Shown here one piece after another: positions 25,759-33,225 of a stretch of DNA of 34,413 bases (the stretch's first letter is position 1; every line of letters starts with the position of its first letter). Under the pieces are notes generated by a model that worked only from the letters and a program-made list of their open reading frames with translations, had not been told where the DNA came from and did not search any database. Source of the stretch: Lysobacterales bacterium (GTDB lineage: Bacteria > Pseudomonadota > Gammaproteobacteria > Xanthomonadales > SZUA-38); the NCBI GenBank assembly GCA_028285525.1, contig JANQOZ010000065.1, positions 1 to 34,413 of the forward strand, written 5' to 3'. The position numbers and the translations under genes are program-made.

Positions 25759-26293
25759 CAGCAATCAGGTCCAGCTCCCGCTTGAGCGACGGCCGCACCA
25801 CAAGAAGCTGGTAGAGCGCATAGCTCCAGATCAGCAGCGCCGTCGCCAGGAACAGCCAGCCGCGAAAATCCGCCAGACCGTGACGCCAGAGAACCCAGGC
25901 CGTCAGTACGCTGAACTGTGCGGCCACCAGCTGAGCCCAGATGGTCTGCCGCAGCTCACGACCGAGGTCCGCGCGCCAGTGCGTGAGCAGCTGGCGTGCC
26001 GAGCCCAGCTCCGCCAGCTCGCGCGCTTCGCACGAAAACCGCACGGCTGTCCAGGCGAGCAGGACGGTCGTAAAGGCCAGCGCAAAATAACCGAACGGGT
26101 CGCGCTGCATGACAAATACGACGGTGGCCAGCGCGGACACGGCGGTGGCCGCAAGCGCCAGCAGCACCACCCGACGCCGGCCGGCAAGCCGCCGCGCCAC
26201 GCCGGTTCGGACTCGCCGCGCGGCCTTGTCGGCGGTGAGGGTTCGCAGCTGATCGAGCTGCAGTTCCAATGCTGATTCCTCAAGCTTACTCAT
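25748..26293 (-). CDS. Membrane protein coupled to the ECF sigma factor; possible anti-sigma
   Basis: A 181-residue protein with a charged N-terminal helix (about 1-40, SKLEESALELQLDQLRTL...RRVRTGVARRLAGRR), then four predicted membrane helices as two hairpins (VVLLALAATAVSALATVVFV, YFALAFTTVLLAWTAVRF, WAQLVAAQFSVLTAWVLW and FLATALLIWSYALYQLLV). It has no recognised family, no zinc-binding HxxxCxxC motif of ZAS anti-sigma factors and no large periplasmic domain. The cytoplasmic N-terminal helix could be the sigma-binding part (inference). The ATG at 26293 has GGAG eight bases upstream. It overlaps the sigma start by 11 bases. The order, candidate regulator before sigma, is the reverse of the usual arrangement. 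Confidence 0.75.
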   Translation of the reverse strand: MSKLEESALELQLDQLRTLTADKAARRVRTGVARRLAGRRRVVLLALAATAVSALATVVFVMQRDPFGYFALAFTTVLLAWTAVRFSCEARELAELGSARQLLTHWRADLGRELRQTIWAQLVAAQFSVLTAWVLWRHGLADFRGWLFLATALLIWSYALYQLLVVRPSLKRELDLIADGR

Positions 26294-26314
26294 CGATTCG
26301 TCTCCGGTTTTCTT

Positions 26315-26344
26315 GTTAGAGACCCGATGAGGCGGAATCTTTCA
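26315..26344 (-). promoter_or_regulatory. Candidate ECF-type promoter for the sigma/membrane-protein operon
   Basis: On the minus strand TGAAAGATT (26344-26336) and GTCTCTAAC (26323-26315) are separated so that a -35-like TGAAAG and a GTCT-type -10 sit 15 bases apart, ending about 20 bases before the membrane-protein ATG. GTCT-like -10 elements are common for ECF factors, so this may be an autoregulated promoter. The match is by eye and not specific. Confidence 0.28.
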
Positions 26345-26378
26345 GCGGATTTATCGGCCGCCGGAAGCAAGCGGCCCA

Positions 26379-28202
26379 CTAGGCGATGAAGCCACCGGAC
26401 TGGCGTCGCCAGAGCGTTGCGTAAAGGCCGTCCTGGTTGACCAGCTCCTCATGACTGCCCTGCTGAACGATGGCGCCACCCTCGATGACGATCAGGCGAT
26501 CGAGGGCCGCGATGGTCGACAGCCGGTGGGCGATGGCGATGACGGTTTTTCCGCTCATCAGTTCGCTCAGGTTCTCCTGAATCGCCGCCTCCACCTCGGA
26601 GTCGAGCGCTGACGTGGCCTCGTCGAGCACCAGGATCGGCGCATCCTTCAGAAACATTCGCGCGATCGCAATCCGCTGCCGCTGTCCGCCGGAAAGCTTC
26701 ACGCCGCGCTCGCCCACGTGGGCCTCGTAACCCTTCCGACCGTTGGCGTCGGACAGGCCGAGAATAAAGTCATGGGCGTTCGCCCGGCGCGCCGCCGACT
26801 CGATCTCCTCCCGGGTCGCCTCCCGCCGGCCGTACGCGATATTGTCGCCGATCGAACGGTGCAGCAGCGAGGTGTCCTGGGTGACCACGCCGATCTGCCG
26901 TCGTAACGACTCCTGATTCACGAGCGCGATGTCCTGCCCGTCGATCCGAATCTGGCCACCCTGGAGGTCGAACAGACGCAGCAGCACGTTCATCAGCGTG
27001 GTCTTGCCGGCCCCGGACCGGCCGACGATTCCGACCTTCTCGCCCGGGGCAATCGACAGGTCCAGCGCCTCAAACACCCCGGCGTCTTTGCCGTAATGAA
27101 AGCGCACCTGGTCAAACTCGATGCCGCCCTGATCCACCACCAGCTCGGGAGCGTCGGGCTGATCGCGCACGGTCTGAACCTTGGCGATGGTGCTCATCCC
27201 GTCGTGGGTCATGCCGAGGTTTTCAAAAAGCTGGGACATCTCCCACATGATCCAGTGGGCCATCCCGTGCACCCGCAGAACAATCCCCACGGCTACGGCC
27301 ACCACCCCGGCGGTGGCGCCACCACCCTGCCAGGACCAAATAGCGGTAAAAGCGACGGCAAACAGGAACAGCGCGTTGATGACCTGCAGGGACACTTCCA
27401 GCTTGGTCGCCAGTCGCATCATGGCGTGGACGGTTTCCATAAAGCCGGCCATGCTTTCCTTGGCGTAACGCTCCTCCTGGCCAGCGTGGGCGAACAGTTT
27501 GACCGTCATAATATTCGTATAGCTGTCGACGATGCGGCCGGTCATGATCGAACGCGCGTCAGCCTGCGCTTCAGCGACCTTCCCCAGCTGGGGCAGAAGC
27601 CGGGACAGAAGCACGACATACGCCACGAGCCAGCCCACAAACGGTGCCGCCAGCCAGAAGTCGAAGCTGGCGACCAGCAGCAGCCCGCCGACAAAGTACA
27701 CGCAGACGTAGACCGTCACGTCCGCAAGCTTCATCACCGTCTCCCGGACTCCCAGCGCCGTTTGCATGACCTTCGTGGCGATGCGTCCGGCGAACTCATC
27801 CTGATAGAACCCGAAGCTCTGCCGTAGCAGATAGCGATGCGCCTGCCAGCGGATGCGCATCGGGTAGTTGCCGATAATCGTCTGGTGATGGATCAGACCC
27901 GCCGCCAGCGACAGCAGCGGCAGCGCCAGCAGGACCACTGCGGCGTAGAAGATCAGGCGGGTCTTCTCACGCTCCCAGAACGTTGCGCGGTCTGCGTCCG
28001 CCAGCCAGTCGACGAGATTGCCGAGAAATGCGAACAGGGCCACCTCGGTCAGCGCGGTCAATGTTGCGATGCCCGACATCAGCAGGACCCATGGCCAGAC
28101 GCCTCGCGTGTAGTGCAGGCAAAAAGCCAGGAGGGTCGACGGCGGGCGCTCGGGCGGCTCCGGGGGAAACGGTTTTAGCAGATTCTCGAAGTAGGAGAAC
28201 AC
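26379..28202 (-). CDS. ABC exporter, fused permease and ATPase (MsbA-like)
   Basis: A 607-residue half-transporter. Six membrane helices fill about residues 35-330 (for example WPWVLLMSGIATLTALTEVALFAFLG), followed by an ATPase domain with Walker A GRSGAGKTT (K400), the Q-loop VVTQDTSLL, the signature VKLSGGQRQR, Walker B ILVLDEATSALD and the H-loop IAHRLS. This is the type IV exporter fold that acts as a dimer and moves lipids, peptides or drugs outward; the substrate is not clear. The start is GTG at 28202 with AGGA ten bases upstream. It lies on its own between the ECF operon and a DUF2867-like gene on the same strand. Confidence 0.93.
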   Translation of the reverse strand: MFSYFENLLKPFPPEPPERPPSTLLAFCLHYTRGVWPWVLLMSGIATLTALTEVALFAFLGNLVDWLADADRATFWEREKTRLIFYAAVVLLALPLLSLAAGLIHHQTIIGNYPMRIRWQAHRYLLRQSFGFYQDEFAGRIATKVMQTALGVRETVMKLADVTVYVCVYFVGGLLLVASFDFWLAAPFVGWLVAYVVLLSRLLPQLGKVAEAQADARSIMTGRIVDSYTNIMTVKLFAHAGQEERYAKESMAGFMETVHAMMRLATKLEVSLQVINALFLFAVAFTAIWSWQGGGATAGVVAVAVGIVLRVHGMAHWIMWEMSQLFENLGMTHDGMSTIAKVQTVRDQPDAPELVVDQGGIEFDQVRFHYGKDAGVFEALDLSIAPGEKVGIVGRSGAGKTTLMNVLLRLFDLQGGQIRIDGQDIALVNQESLRRQIGVVTQDTSLLHRSIGDNIAYGRREATREEIESAARRANAHDFILGLSDANGRKGYEAHVGERGVKLSGGQRQRIAIARMFLKDAPILVLDEATSALDSEVEAAIQENLSELMSGKTVIAIAHRLSTIAALDRLIVIEGGAIVQQGSHEELVNQDGLYATLWRRQSGGFIA

Positions 28203-28234
28203 GAGCCAGCGTCCTGGGTTAACGGCTGGTTATT

Positions 28235-28750
28235 CTAAAGGTATCTGGCGGCGGCGGTGAGCAGGCCGCGCGAGTAGATTTTATGGAATCCGAGCAGCGC
28301 CGAGAAAACCCAGCCCATGGTCGATCGACCGCTTTGGTCGTCCACCTTGGGCAGCACGGCTGACCCGAACCATAGGCCTGTGGTGCCGCTCGCCTCGCCC
28401 TGGCTCACCCGCAGCCAGGACCGGGTACGGCCGCCCTGATCCTTGAGCAGCAGCTCGTGCTCGCTGCGCGCCTCCACCGTCCAGACGGCAAAATCCTCTC
28501 GCTGACCGGCGGCGAGTTCCGCCACCTGCTGATCGGTGGAGGGTCGGCGCGCCGCAAACCGCAGCAGCCAGCGCTCGAGCCGGAACAGCGGGCTGGTGTA
28601 GAACGCCCTGACGTAGTCTTCGAGCGACACCACCCCGGGGAAAGACAGGTAGAAACAGTCGGTGTAAGGCGTTTCGCCGGGGCCGTCCCAGCCGCAGCCG
28701 TAGCGCTGCAGCAGCGAGTCTTCGGGCAACGGCCGACTCTCGACGCCCAT
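28235..28750 (-). CDS. DUF2867-like protein of unknown function
   Basis: A 171-residue protein without a signal peptide. The C-terminal half (EDFAVWTVEARSEHELLL, GLWFGSAVLPK, FSALLGFHKIYSRGLL) resembles the DUF2867 family, which has a SRPBCC-like fold, but the match is by eye and only moderate. Nothing suggests a catalytic site. The ATG at 28750 has AGGAG 12 bases upstream, somewhat far. It lies 51 bases after the rarA stop and 32 bases before the ABC exporter start, on the same strand. Confidence 0.6.
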   Translation of the reverse strand: MGVESRPLPEDSLLQRYGCGWDGPGETPYTDCFYLSFPGVVSLEDYVRAFYTSPLFRLERWLLRFAARRPSTDQQVAELAAGQREDFAVWTVEARSEHELLLKDQGGRTRSWLRVSQGEASGTTGLWFGSAVLPKVDDQSGRSTMGWVFSALLGFHKIYSRGLLTAAARYL

Positions 28751-28801
28751 GCCGCTCAGACGCTCCTGTCGGCCAACGCCGCGCGGCGCGCAGGCGGCCT
28801 C

Positions 28802-30115
28802 TCAGTCTTCTTCACGACTCTCCCTCAGCTCCCGCCATCGCTCCAGCCGTGCGCGGATGTCTTTCTCCCGGCCGATCCCCTGCGGACTGTAGAACACGGG
28901 ACGCTTGAGACCGTCCGGAAAGTAGTTTTGCCCGGAAAAGCCGTCAGGGCTGTCGTGATCATATTGATACCCGGCTCCATAGCCCTGCTCTTTCATCAGC
29001 GTGGTCGGCGCATTCAGGATGTGCGCCGGCGGCGCCATGGAGCCGGTCTTGCGGGCCGTTTTCATGGCCTCGCCAAAGGCGCGGTAGACCGCGTTCGACT
29101 TCGGCGCGGTCGCCAGATGCACCACGGCGTGAGCCAGCGCCAGCTCACCCTCGGGCGAACCGAGCAGGCGATAGGTCTGTACCGCCTCGTTGGCGATCAT
29201 CAGCGACAGCGGATCCGCCAGGCCGATATCTTCGCTGGCCATGCGTACGAGTCGGCGCCCCAGGTACAGGGGATCTTCACCGCCGGCGAGCACCCGGGCA
29301 AACCAGTACAGCGCCGCATCGGGGTCGGAGCCGCGAACCGACTTATGGAGCGCGGAGATCAGGTTGTAGTGCTCGTCGCGGTTTTTGTCGTAGGCAGGAG
29401 CCCGCTTCTGCAGCAGCCCCCCGAGGGCCGCCGGGTCCAGTGTTGTCCCATCGGGCAGTGCCAGCAGCTCTTCGGCGAGATTGAGCAGATAGCGGCCATC
29501 CCCGTCGGCCATCGCCCGAAGCGCCATCCGAGCGTCCTCGGTTAAAGGCAGCGCTCGACCCGTGTTCGTCTCCGCCCGTTGAAGCAGACTCTCCAGCGCC
29601 GCGTCATCCAGGCGTTTGAGTACAAACACCTGCGAGCGGGACAGCAGCGCGCCGTTCAGCTCGAACGAGGGGTTCTCCGTGGTAGCGCCGATGAGGGTAA
29701 TCACGCCGCTCTCGACAAACGGCAGAAAGCTGTCCTGCTGGCTGCGATTGAAGCGATGAATCTCGTCCACAAAGATGAGCGTACCGTGGCCGGTTTCCCG
29801 CCGGGTCTTGGCCGCGGCAAACACCTTTCGCAAATCTGCGACGCCCGAAAAAACCGCTGACAGCGCCTCGAAGTGCAGCCCAGCCCGCTCCGCCAGCAGC
29901 CTGGCTAGCGTGGTCTTGCCCACACCCGGCGGCCCCCAAAGGATGAGCGACGGCATGCGGCCGTCAGCAGCCATCCGCGCCAGCGGCGCTCCCGGCCCCA
30001 GCAGATGATCCTGCCCGACAACCTCGTCGAGACTGCCGGGCCTCAGCTGCTCGGCGAGCGGCGTTGGCGGGGGCGCCCCCGCCGCGGCTTCAGCGTGCTC
30101 AAACAGGTCTGCCAT
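28802..30115 (-). CDS. rarA: Replication-associated recombination protein A (AAA+ ATPase)
   Basis: A 437-residue clamp-loader-like ATPase (RarA/MgsA, WRNIP1 family) that acts at stalled replication forks. It begins MADLFEH, followed by PLAEQLRPGSLDEVVGQDHLL, Walker A WGPPGVGKTT, Walker B IFVDEIHRF, sensor 1 LIGATTENPSFELNGALLSR (residues around 150-170) and the C-terminal tetramerisation region with YDKNRDEHYNLISALHKS and MASEDIGLADP. All are diagnostic of RarA. The frame extends upstream to 30307, but the family begins at the ATG at 30115. It lies 13 bases after the stop of the DUF442-like gene, so the two are likely co-transcribed. The usual lolA and serS neighbours are absent. Confidence 0.95.
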   Translation of the reverse strand: MADLFEHAEAAAGAPPPTPLAEQLRPGSLDEVVGQDHLLGPGAPLARMAADGRMPSLILWGPPGVGKTTLARLLAERAGLHFEALSAVFSGVADLRKVFAAAKTRRETGHGTLIFVDEIHRFNRSQQDSFLPFVESGVITLIGATTENPSFELNGALLSRSQVFVLKRLDDAALESLLQRAETNTGRALPLTEDARMALRAMADGDGRYLLNLAEELLALPDGTTLDPAALGGLLQKRAPAYDKNRDEHYNLISALHKSVRGSDPDAALYWFARVLAGGEDPLYLGRRLVRMASEDIGLADPLSLMIANEAVQTYRLLGSPEGELALAHAVVHLATAPKSNAVYRAFGEAMKTARKTGSMAPPAHILNAPTTLMKEQGYGAGYQYDHDSPDGFSGQNYFPDGLKRPVFYSPQGIGREKDIRARLERWRELRESREED

Positions 30116-30128
30116 CAGGCGCTCAGGT

Positions 30129-30653
30129 TCAGGGCTGTGGGTCCAGCTGCTGCCGCAGGTTGGCCTCGATCTTCTGACTGCGCAGGCCGGCCCGCCGCCC
30201 GGCGGCGAAAGCCTCTTCGATGTCGACGTTTTGCTGCTCGATAAGGTAGTGCGCCAGCCAGCCACCGGCTCGGTTGCCGCTTGCGCAGTGCACCAGCACC
30301 TTGCCATCGCCTGCGTCGGCCACCAGCGAATGGAGCTGGGCCAGCGCTTCCGGGGTAAAGCCGTCGGCGCCGGCGACGGGCACCTGGTGATAGGCCAGGC
30401 CGTAGCTCTCCGCCTTCGACGCTTCGTCGTAGCGCATTTCCCCCGCGGTGCGAAGGTTAATCACGGTATCGATACCCTGAGCGCTGGCGGCCGCCAGCGC
30501 CTCGGGCGATGGCTGGCCCGCGATATAGACGTTATCCAGCACCATCACGCCCGTCAGGTCAGCAAAGCTGACCGGACCCCGAACCCGATCAGCAGGGGCG
30601 GCACTCAGGTTGGTGAACAGCAACAGCAGCAGCGCCATCGTGGACTTTTTCAT
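30129..30653 (-). CDS. Secreted DUF442/rhodanese-like protein tyrosine phosphatase family protein
   Basis: A 174-residue protein with a signal peptide (MKKSTMALLLLLFTNLSAAPA, cleavage near residue 19). The domain has VYIAGQPSPEALAAASAQGIDTVINLR and the active-site loop VHCASGNRAGGW with C123 and R128. The loop is CX4R, one residue shorter than the CX5R of true tyrosine phosphatases, as in the DUF442/Blh type and in rhodaneses. It may therefore act on phosphate, sulfane sulfur or persulfides; this cannot be decided from sequence. The ATG at 30653 is chosen because it gives the signal peptide; the frame itself runs back to 30971 with no family similarity. It is divergent from the cupin gene. 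Confidence 0.82.
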   Translation of the reverse strand: MKKSTMALLLLLFTNLSAAPADRVRGPVSFADLTGVMVLDNVYIAGQPSPEALAAASAQGIDTVINLRTAGEMRYDEASKAESYGLAYHQVPVAGADGFTPEALAQLHSLVADAGDGKVLVHCASGNRAGGWLAHYLIEQQNVDIEEAFAAGRRAGLRSQKIEANLRQQLDPQP

Positions 30654-30791
30654 GTGGGGAAAACTCTGGTCGTTAGCTGTGGTGAATTTACCAGAATCGC
30701 CGCGCGGTGTTGGCGCGGGCATCACAAACCGTGGCCCGGCGCATCGCCGACTGGGGCTGTGCGCACCGTCAGGTGTCGCGTAGGGTAAACG

Positions 30792-30811
30792 CGCCTGAAT
30801 TACGCCTGAAT
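30792..30811 (+). repeat. Two 9-bp direct repeats before the cupin gene
   Basis: CGCCTGAAT occurs at 30792-30800 and again at 30803-30811, a repeat distance of 11 bases (about one helical turn), 18 bases before the cupin start. The placement suits an operator for a dimeric or paired regulator, but no protein is known to bind it. Confidence 0.4.
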
Positions 30812-30828
30812 GATGTTTAGGAGAACCG

Positions 30829-31311
30829 ATGGACAAATATCTGGTCACCGCAGAGGAGATCGATGAGATGGAAGGCTTCGCCAAGACGCACTTCCTCAAT
30901 GATTCGGCCCGCCGGGTCAACAAATCGCTGGGGGACCTGACGGGTCTCAAGCAGCTTGGCTTCCACGTCATCGAGGTGCAGCCCGGCTACGAGTCCACCG
31001 AAACCCACCGCCACTACCACGAGGAAGAGTGTCTCTACGTCCTCACAGGAGAAGCGCAGGCCACCGTCGGCGAAGAGACGTTTACGGTCAAAGCCGGCGA
31101 TTTTCTGGGATATCGCGCCGGCGGTGAGGCGCATTCACTGAAGAACACGGGTACCGAAGTCCTCAGGTGCATCGTCGCCGGACATCGCTTTGCGCACGAC
31201 GTTGCGGACTATCCCAGAAAAGGCAAACGGCTGTTCCGCAACCATCCGCTGCCGTGGAACCTGGTTGACATCAGCGACATCGAGGAGCCGGTGGCCGGGC
31301 AAAAAAAGTAG
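30829..31311 (+). CDS. Cupin domain protein
   Basis: A 160-residue single-domain cupin. The first cupin motif is THRHYHEEECLYVLTGE (two His and a Glu as metal ligands) and the second is FLGYRAGGEAHSLKNTG (His ligand). Preceding residues (TAEEIDEMEGFAKTHFLN and KSLGDLTGLKQLGFHVIEVQPG) are typical of small bacterial cupins that bind a transition metal; the role is unknown. The ATG at 30829 has AGGAG seven bases upstream, a strong site. It is divergent from the DUF442-like gene and lies 102 bases before the VTT membrane protein. Confidence 0.87.
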   Translation: MDKYLVTAEEIDEMEGFAKTHFLNDSARRVNKSLGDLTGLKQLGFHVIEVQPGYESTETHRHYHEEECLYVLTGEAQATVGEETFTVKAGDFLGYRAGGEAHSLKNTGTEVLRCIVAGHRFAHDVADYPRKGKRLFRNHPLPWNLVDISDIEEPVAGQKK

Positions 31312-31413
31312 CTCGCTGCCCCCTGCGCTGCGGGATGCGGCGCGACGTGAGCTTCACCCACCTTGGGTTAAGGTGCGACGCTTTGCCTTCGGGCGAGGGG
31401 CGGGAACACAACT

Positions 31414-32013
31414 TTGGATTGGATCGAGCCACTACAGTCGCTCGCCCAGCAGCAGCCGCTGCTGGCCGCGTTGGCTTATATATCGCTCTATGCCGGCGTG
31501 ATGCTGGCCGGCCTGCCCGGCGGCCTCGCCATGCTGCTGCTCGGCGGGTTCCTGTTTGGCAATCTGCCCGCCGCCGGGCTGGCGCTCACCGGAGCCGCTC
31601 TGGCCGCCGCGCTGGTTTACCCCATGGCACGGGGTCCGCTAGGCCGGTTTGTTACCCGCCGCGCCGGTGCTGAGCGGATGGGAGAAATGAGCCTTTTTGT
31701 GCATCGACAAGGTATTCTGGGCCTGCTGCTGGTCCGGATGATCCCGCTGTTTCCGTTCGCGCTGCTGAATGTTGGGCTGGCGATGGCGGGTGTCCCCTGG
31801 GTGCGCTATCTGACCACCACGGTGATCGGAACGGTGCCGATCGCGCTGCTGGTGACGCGGGTTGGTGGCCAGATGAGCTCGCTGCTCGACCTGGAAGAGG
31901 CGTCGGGCTTTCAGCTGCTACTAGACCCGCAGGTCCTTGCGCCGCTCCTCGCCCTGATCGGACTCGTGGTGATGGGACTCGTCTGGCGTCGCCGCACCAA
32001 CCGGGCGCTCTAA
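31414..32013 (+). CDS. VTT-domain (TVP38/TMEM64-type) membrane protein
   Basis: A 199-residue inner-membrane protein with about five to six hydrophobic segments and no signal peptide. The VTT signature LVRMIPLFPFALLNVGLAMAG followed by YLTTTVIGTVPIALLV is diagnostic of the TVP38/DedA-like superfamily, thought to include lipid scramblases. It ends with a basic tail (WRRRTNRAL). The start is TTG at 31414 with GGGA eight bases upstream. It is separated from the FHA gene, which runs convergently, by 24 bases. Confidence 0.83.
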   Translation: MDWIEPLQSLAQQQPLLAALAYISLYAGVMLAGLPGGLAMLLLGGFLFGNLPAAGLALTGAALAAALVYPMARGPLGRFVTRRAGAERMGEMSLFVHRQGILGLLLVRMIPLFPFALLNVGLAMAGVPWVRYLTTTVIGTVPIALLVTRVGGQMSSLLDLEEASGFQLLLDPQVLAPLLALIGLVVMGLVWRRRTNRAL

Positions 32014-32037
32014 GCGAGCGGCGGGTTCCGAGGGGGC

Positions 32038-32409
32038 TTACTCAGACAGGTTGTCGGCGAGATCGGACAGCCTCAGGTTACGGACCGTGGGCACGGCCGT
32101 GGTCGCATCGACCACTTCCAGCGTCCAGTCTTCGTCAGCAAAGCGAATCAGATCGCCGTGACCCACAGGCACGGGCTCAACGAACCGCACGCCGTTGACG
32201 TAGGTCCCGTTGGCGCTCTCATGATCCTGCAGAAACAGGCAGTTCGGGACGGTGCTGGGGCTGAGCTGAGCATGCATGCGTGAGGCGCGCTTCGACTGAA
32301 GCTGCAGATGACAGGCGGCGTCGCGGCCAACCATAAACGGCATTTGTTCGATGCTGACCCTCGCGGTGTCGCTGCCGACGCGGCTCAGGAACCAACGGGC
32401 TTGCTCCAT
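32038..32409 (-). CDS. Stand-alone FHA domain protein
   Basis: A 123-residue protein made of a forkhead-associated phosphothreonine-binding domain. FMVGRDAACHLQL, SRMHAQL and ESANGTYVNG carry the conserved Gly-Arg, Ser-x-x-His and Asn-Gly-Thr residues. FHA proteins read phosphothreonine marks left by Ser/Thr kinases, but no kinase or phosphatase is encoded nearby. I chose ATG at 32409 (GGGA about nine bases upstream); a TTG at 32481 would extend it, but the added residues cross the inverted repeat at 32485-32511. Convergent with the VTT gene and separated from the SPOR gene by 123 bases. Confidence 0.83.
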   Translation of the reverse strand: MEQARWFLSRVGSDTARVSIEQMPFMVGRDAACHLQLQSKRASRMHAQLSPSTVPNCLFLQDHESANGTYVNGVRFVEPVPVGHGDLIRFADEDWTLEVVDATTAVPTVRNLRLSDLADNLSE

Positions 32410-32484
32410 CAGTTGTCGTCCCACATTCTTGTAGCCGACATCAGACCCGATCAACGCAAGATTCGCAACGCAGTGCTGCAATAC

Positions 32485-32511
32485 GTCACAACGATTTACA
32501 CTCGTTCTGAC
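32485..32511. repeat. 27-bp inverted repeat between the SPOR and FHA genes
   Basis: GTCACAACGA (32485-32494) and TCGTTCTGAC (32502-32511) are complementary at nine of ten positions, with a seven-base spacer TTTACAC. It lies 21 bases after the SPOR gene stop and about 75 bases before the FHA gene start on the same strand. No U-tract follows. It may be an operator for the FHA gene, or an RNA hairpin that ends or stabilises the upstream operon transcript. Confidence 0.5.
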
Positions 32512-32532
32512 CCCCGAAAACGGCCAATTACG

Positions 32533-33225
32533 TCAGCGAAAACAGGGTATGGGTTTTTGCCCGACGTTTTTGAGTGAAGCCACCACCTCTTTCCAGGGCG
32601 CCTCATCTCCAGCCCGCCGATAGTCGAACCAGTACACCACGGCTTCCTCCTGACGACGCGCAATTTCTGCCTCGAACCCCAGCGCCTGCAGCGAGCGCTG
32701 GCGGCGCATCGCGTTGTTCTGCTCCCGAAACAAACCCAGCGAAACCGTATTCTCCCGATCGCCACCGGTGACCACGTAGTAGTCGTTGAGGCCTGCTTCG
32801 GACAGCGAACGCGCCTGATTGATGGCCTCTTCCCGGGTGGCCACGGCCGGCAGGTAAACCCAGAAGCCGCGATCGACCAGACGCTGATCCTGGCGCTGCC
32901 TGCTGGCGCCCACGTAAGAACTCATGGCCTGTGCGGCCCGGCGCAGGTCCGACTGGTTCGTAAACGGGCCCAGCGAAAAACATTCGCTGGTGAGGTTTCC
33001 GCCAAGATCTCCATCGGTCACCAGAAGCTCGGCTTCCCGCTCGGCGATCATCTTGAGTTCCGCCACGCCTGGCGGAAGCGGCGGCAGGGCCACCGGCGCT
33101 CGTCGCGTCCGGGTCTCGCTGAGGGCGTAATAGCCGAGATTGGCGAGCAGCAGGACAAAAAACACGCCCCGCAGCATCCACAGCCAGGTTCGGTCGCTGA
33201 CCTTTTTCACGAGTTTTGCAGCCAC
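32533..33225 (-). CDS. SPOR-domain membrane protein
   Basis: A 230-residue protein with one membrane anchor near the N-terminus (about residues 16-35, WMLRGVFFVLLLANLGYYAL) and a C-terminal domain with two repeats (CFSLGPFTNQSDLRRAAQAM, and SLGLFREQNNAMRRQRSLQALGF) as in SPOR peptidoglycan-binding proteins. SPOR domains bind denuded glycan strands at division sites. The GTG start at 33225 overlaps the coaX stop by 19 bases, in a different frame, and has GGGA eight bases upstream. In many gammaproteobacteria a SPOR protein follows birA-coaX, as here. Confidence 0.82.
   Translation of the reverse strand: MAAKLVKKVSDRTWLWMLRGVFFVLLLANLGYYALSETRTRRAPVALPPLPPGVAELKMIAEREAELLVTDGDLGGNLTSECFSLGPFTNQSDLRRAAQAMSSYVGASRQRQDQRLVDRGFWVYLPAVATREEAINQARSLSEAGLNDYYVVTGGDRENTVSLGLFREQNNAMRRQRSLQALGFEAEIARRQEEAVVYWFDYRRAGDEAPWKEVVASLKNVGQKPIPCFR

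Noticed and set aside
26294..26378. Possible terminator of the ABC exporter or start-region hairpin (GCCGC/GCGGC elements)
   Set aside because: The short GC arms are unavoidable in this composition and no U-tract follows.
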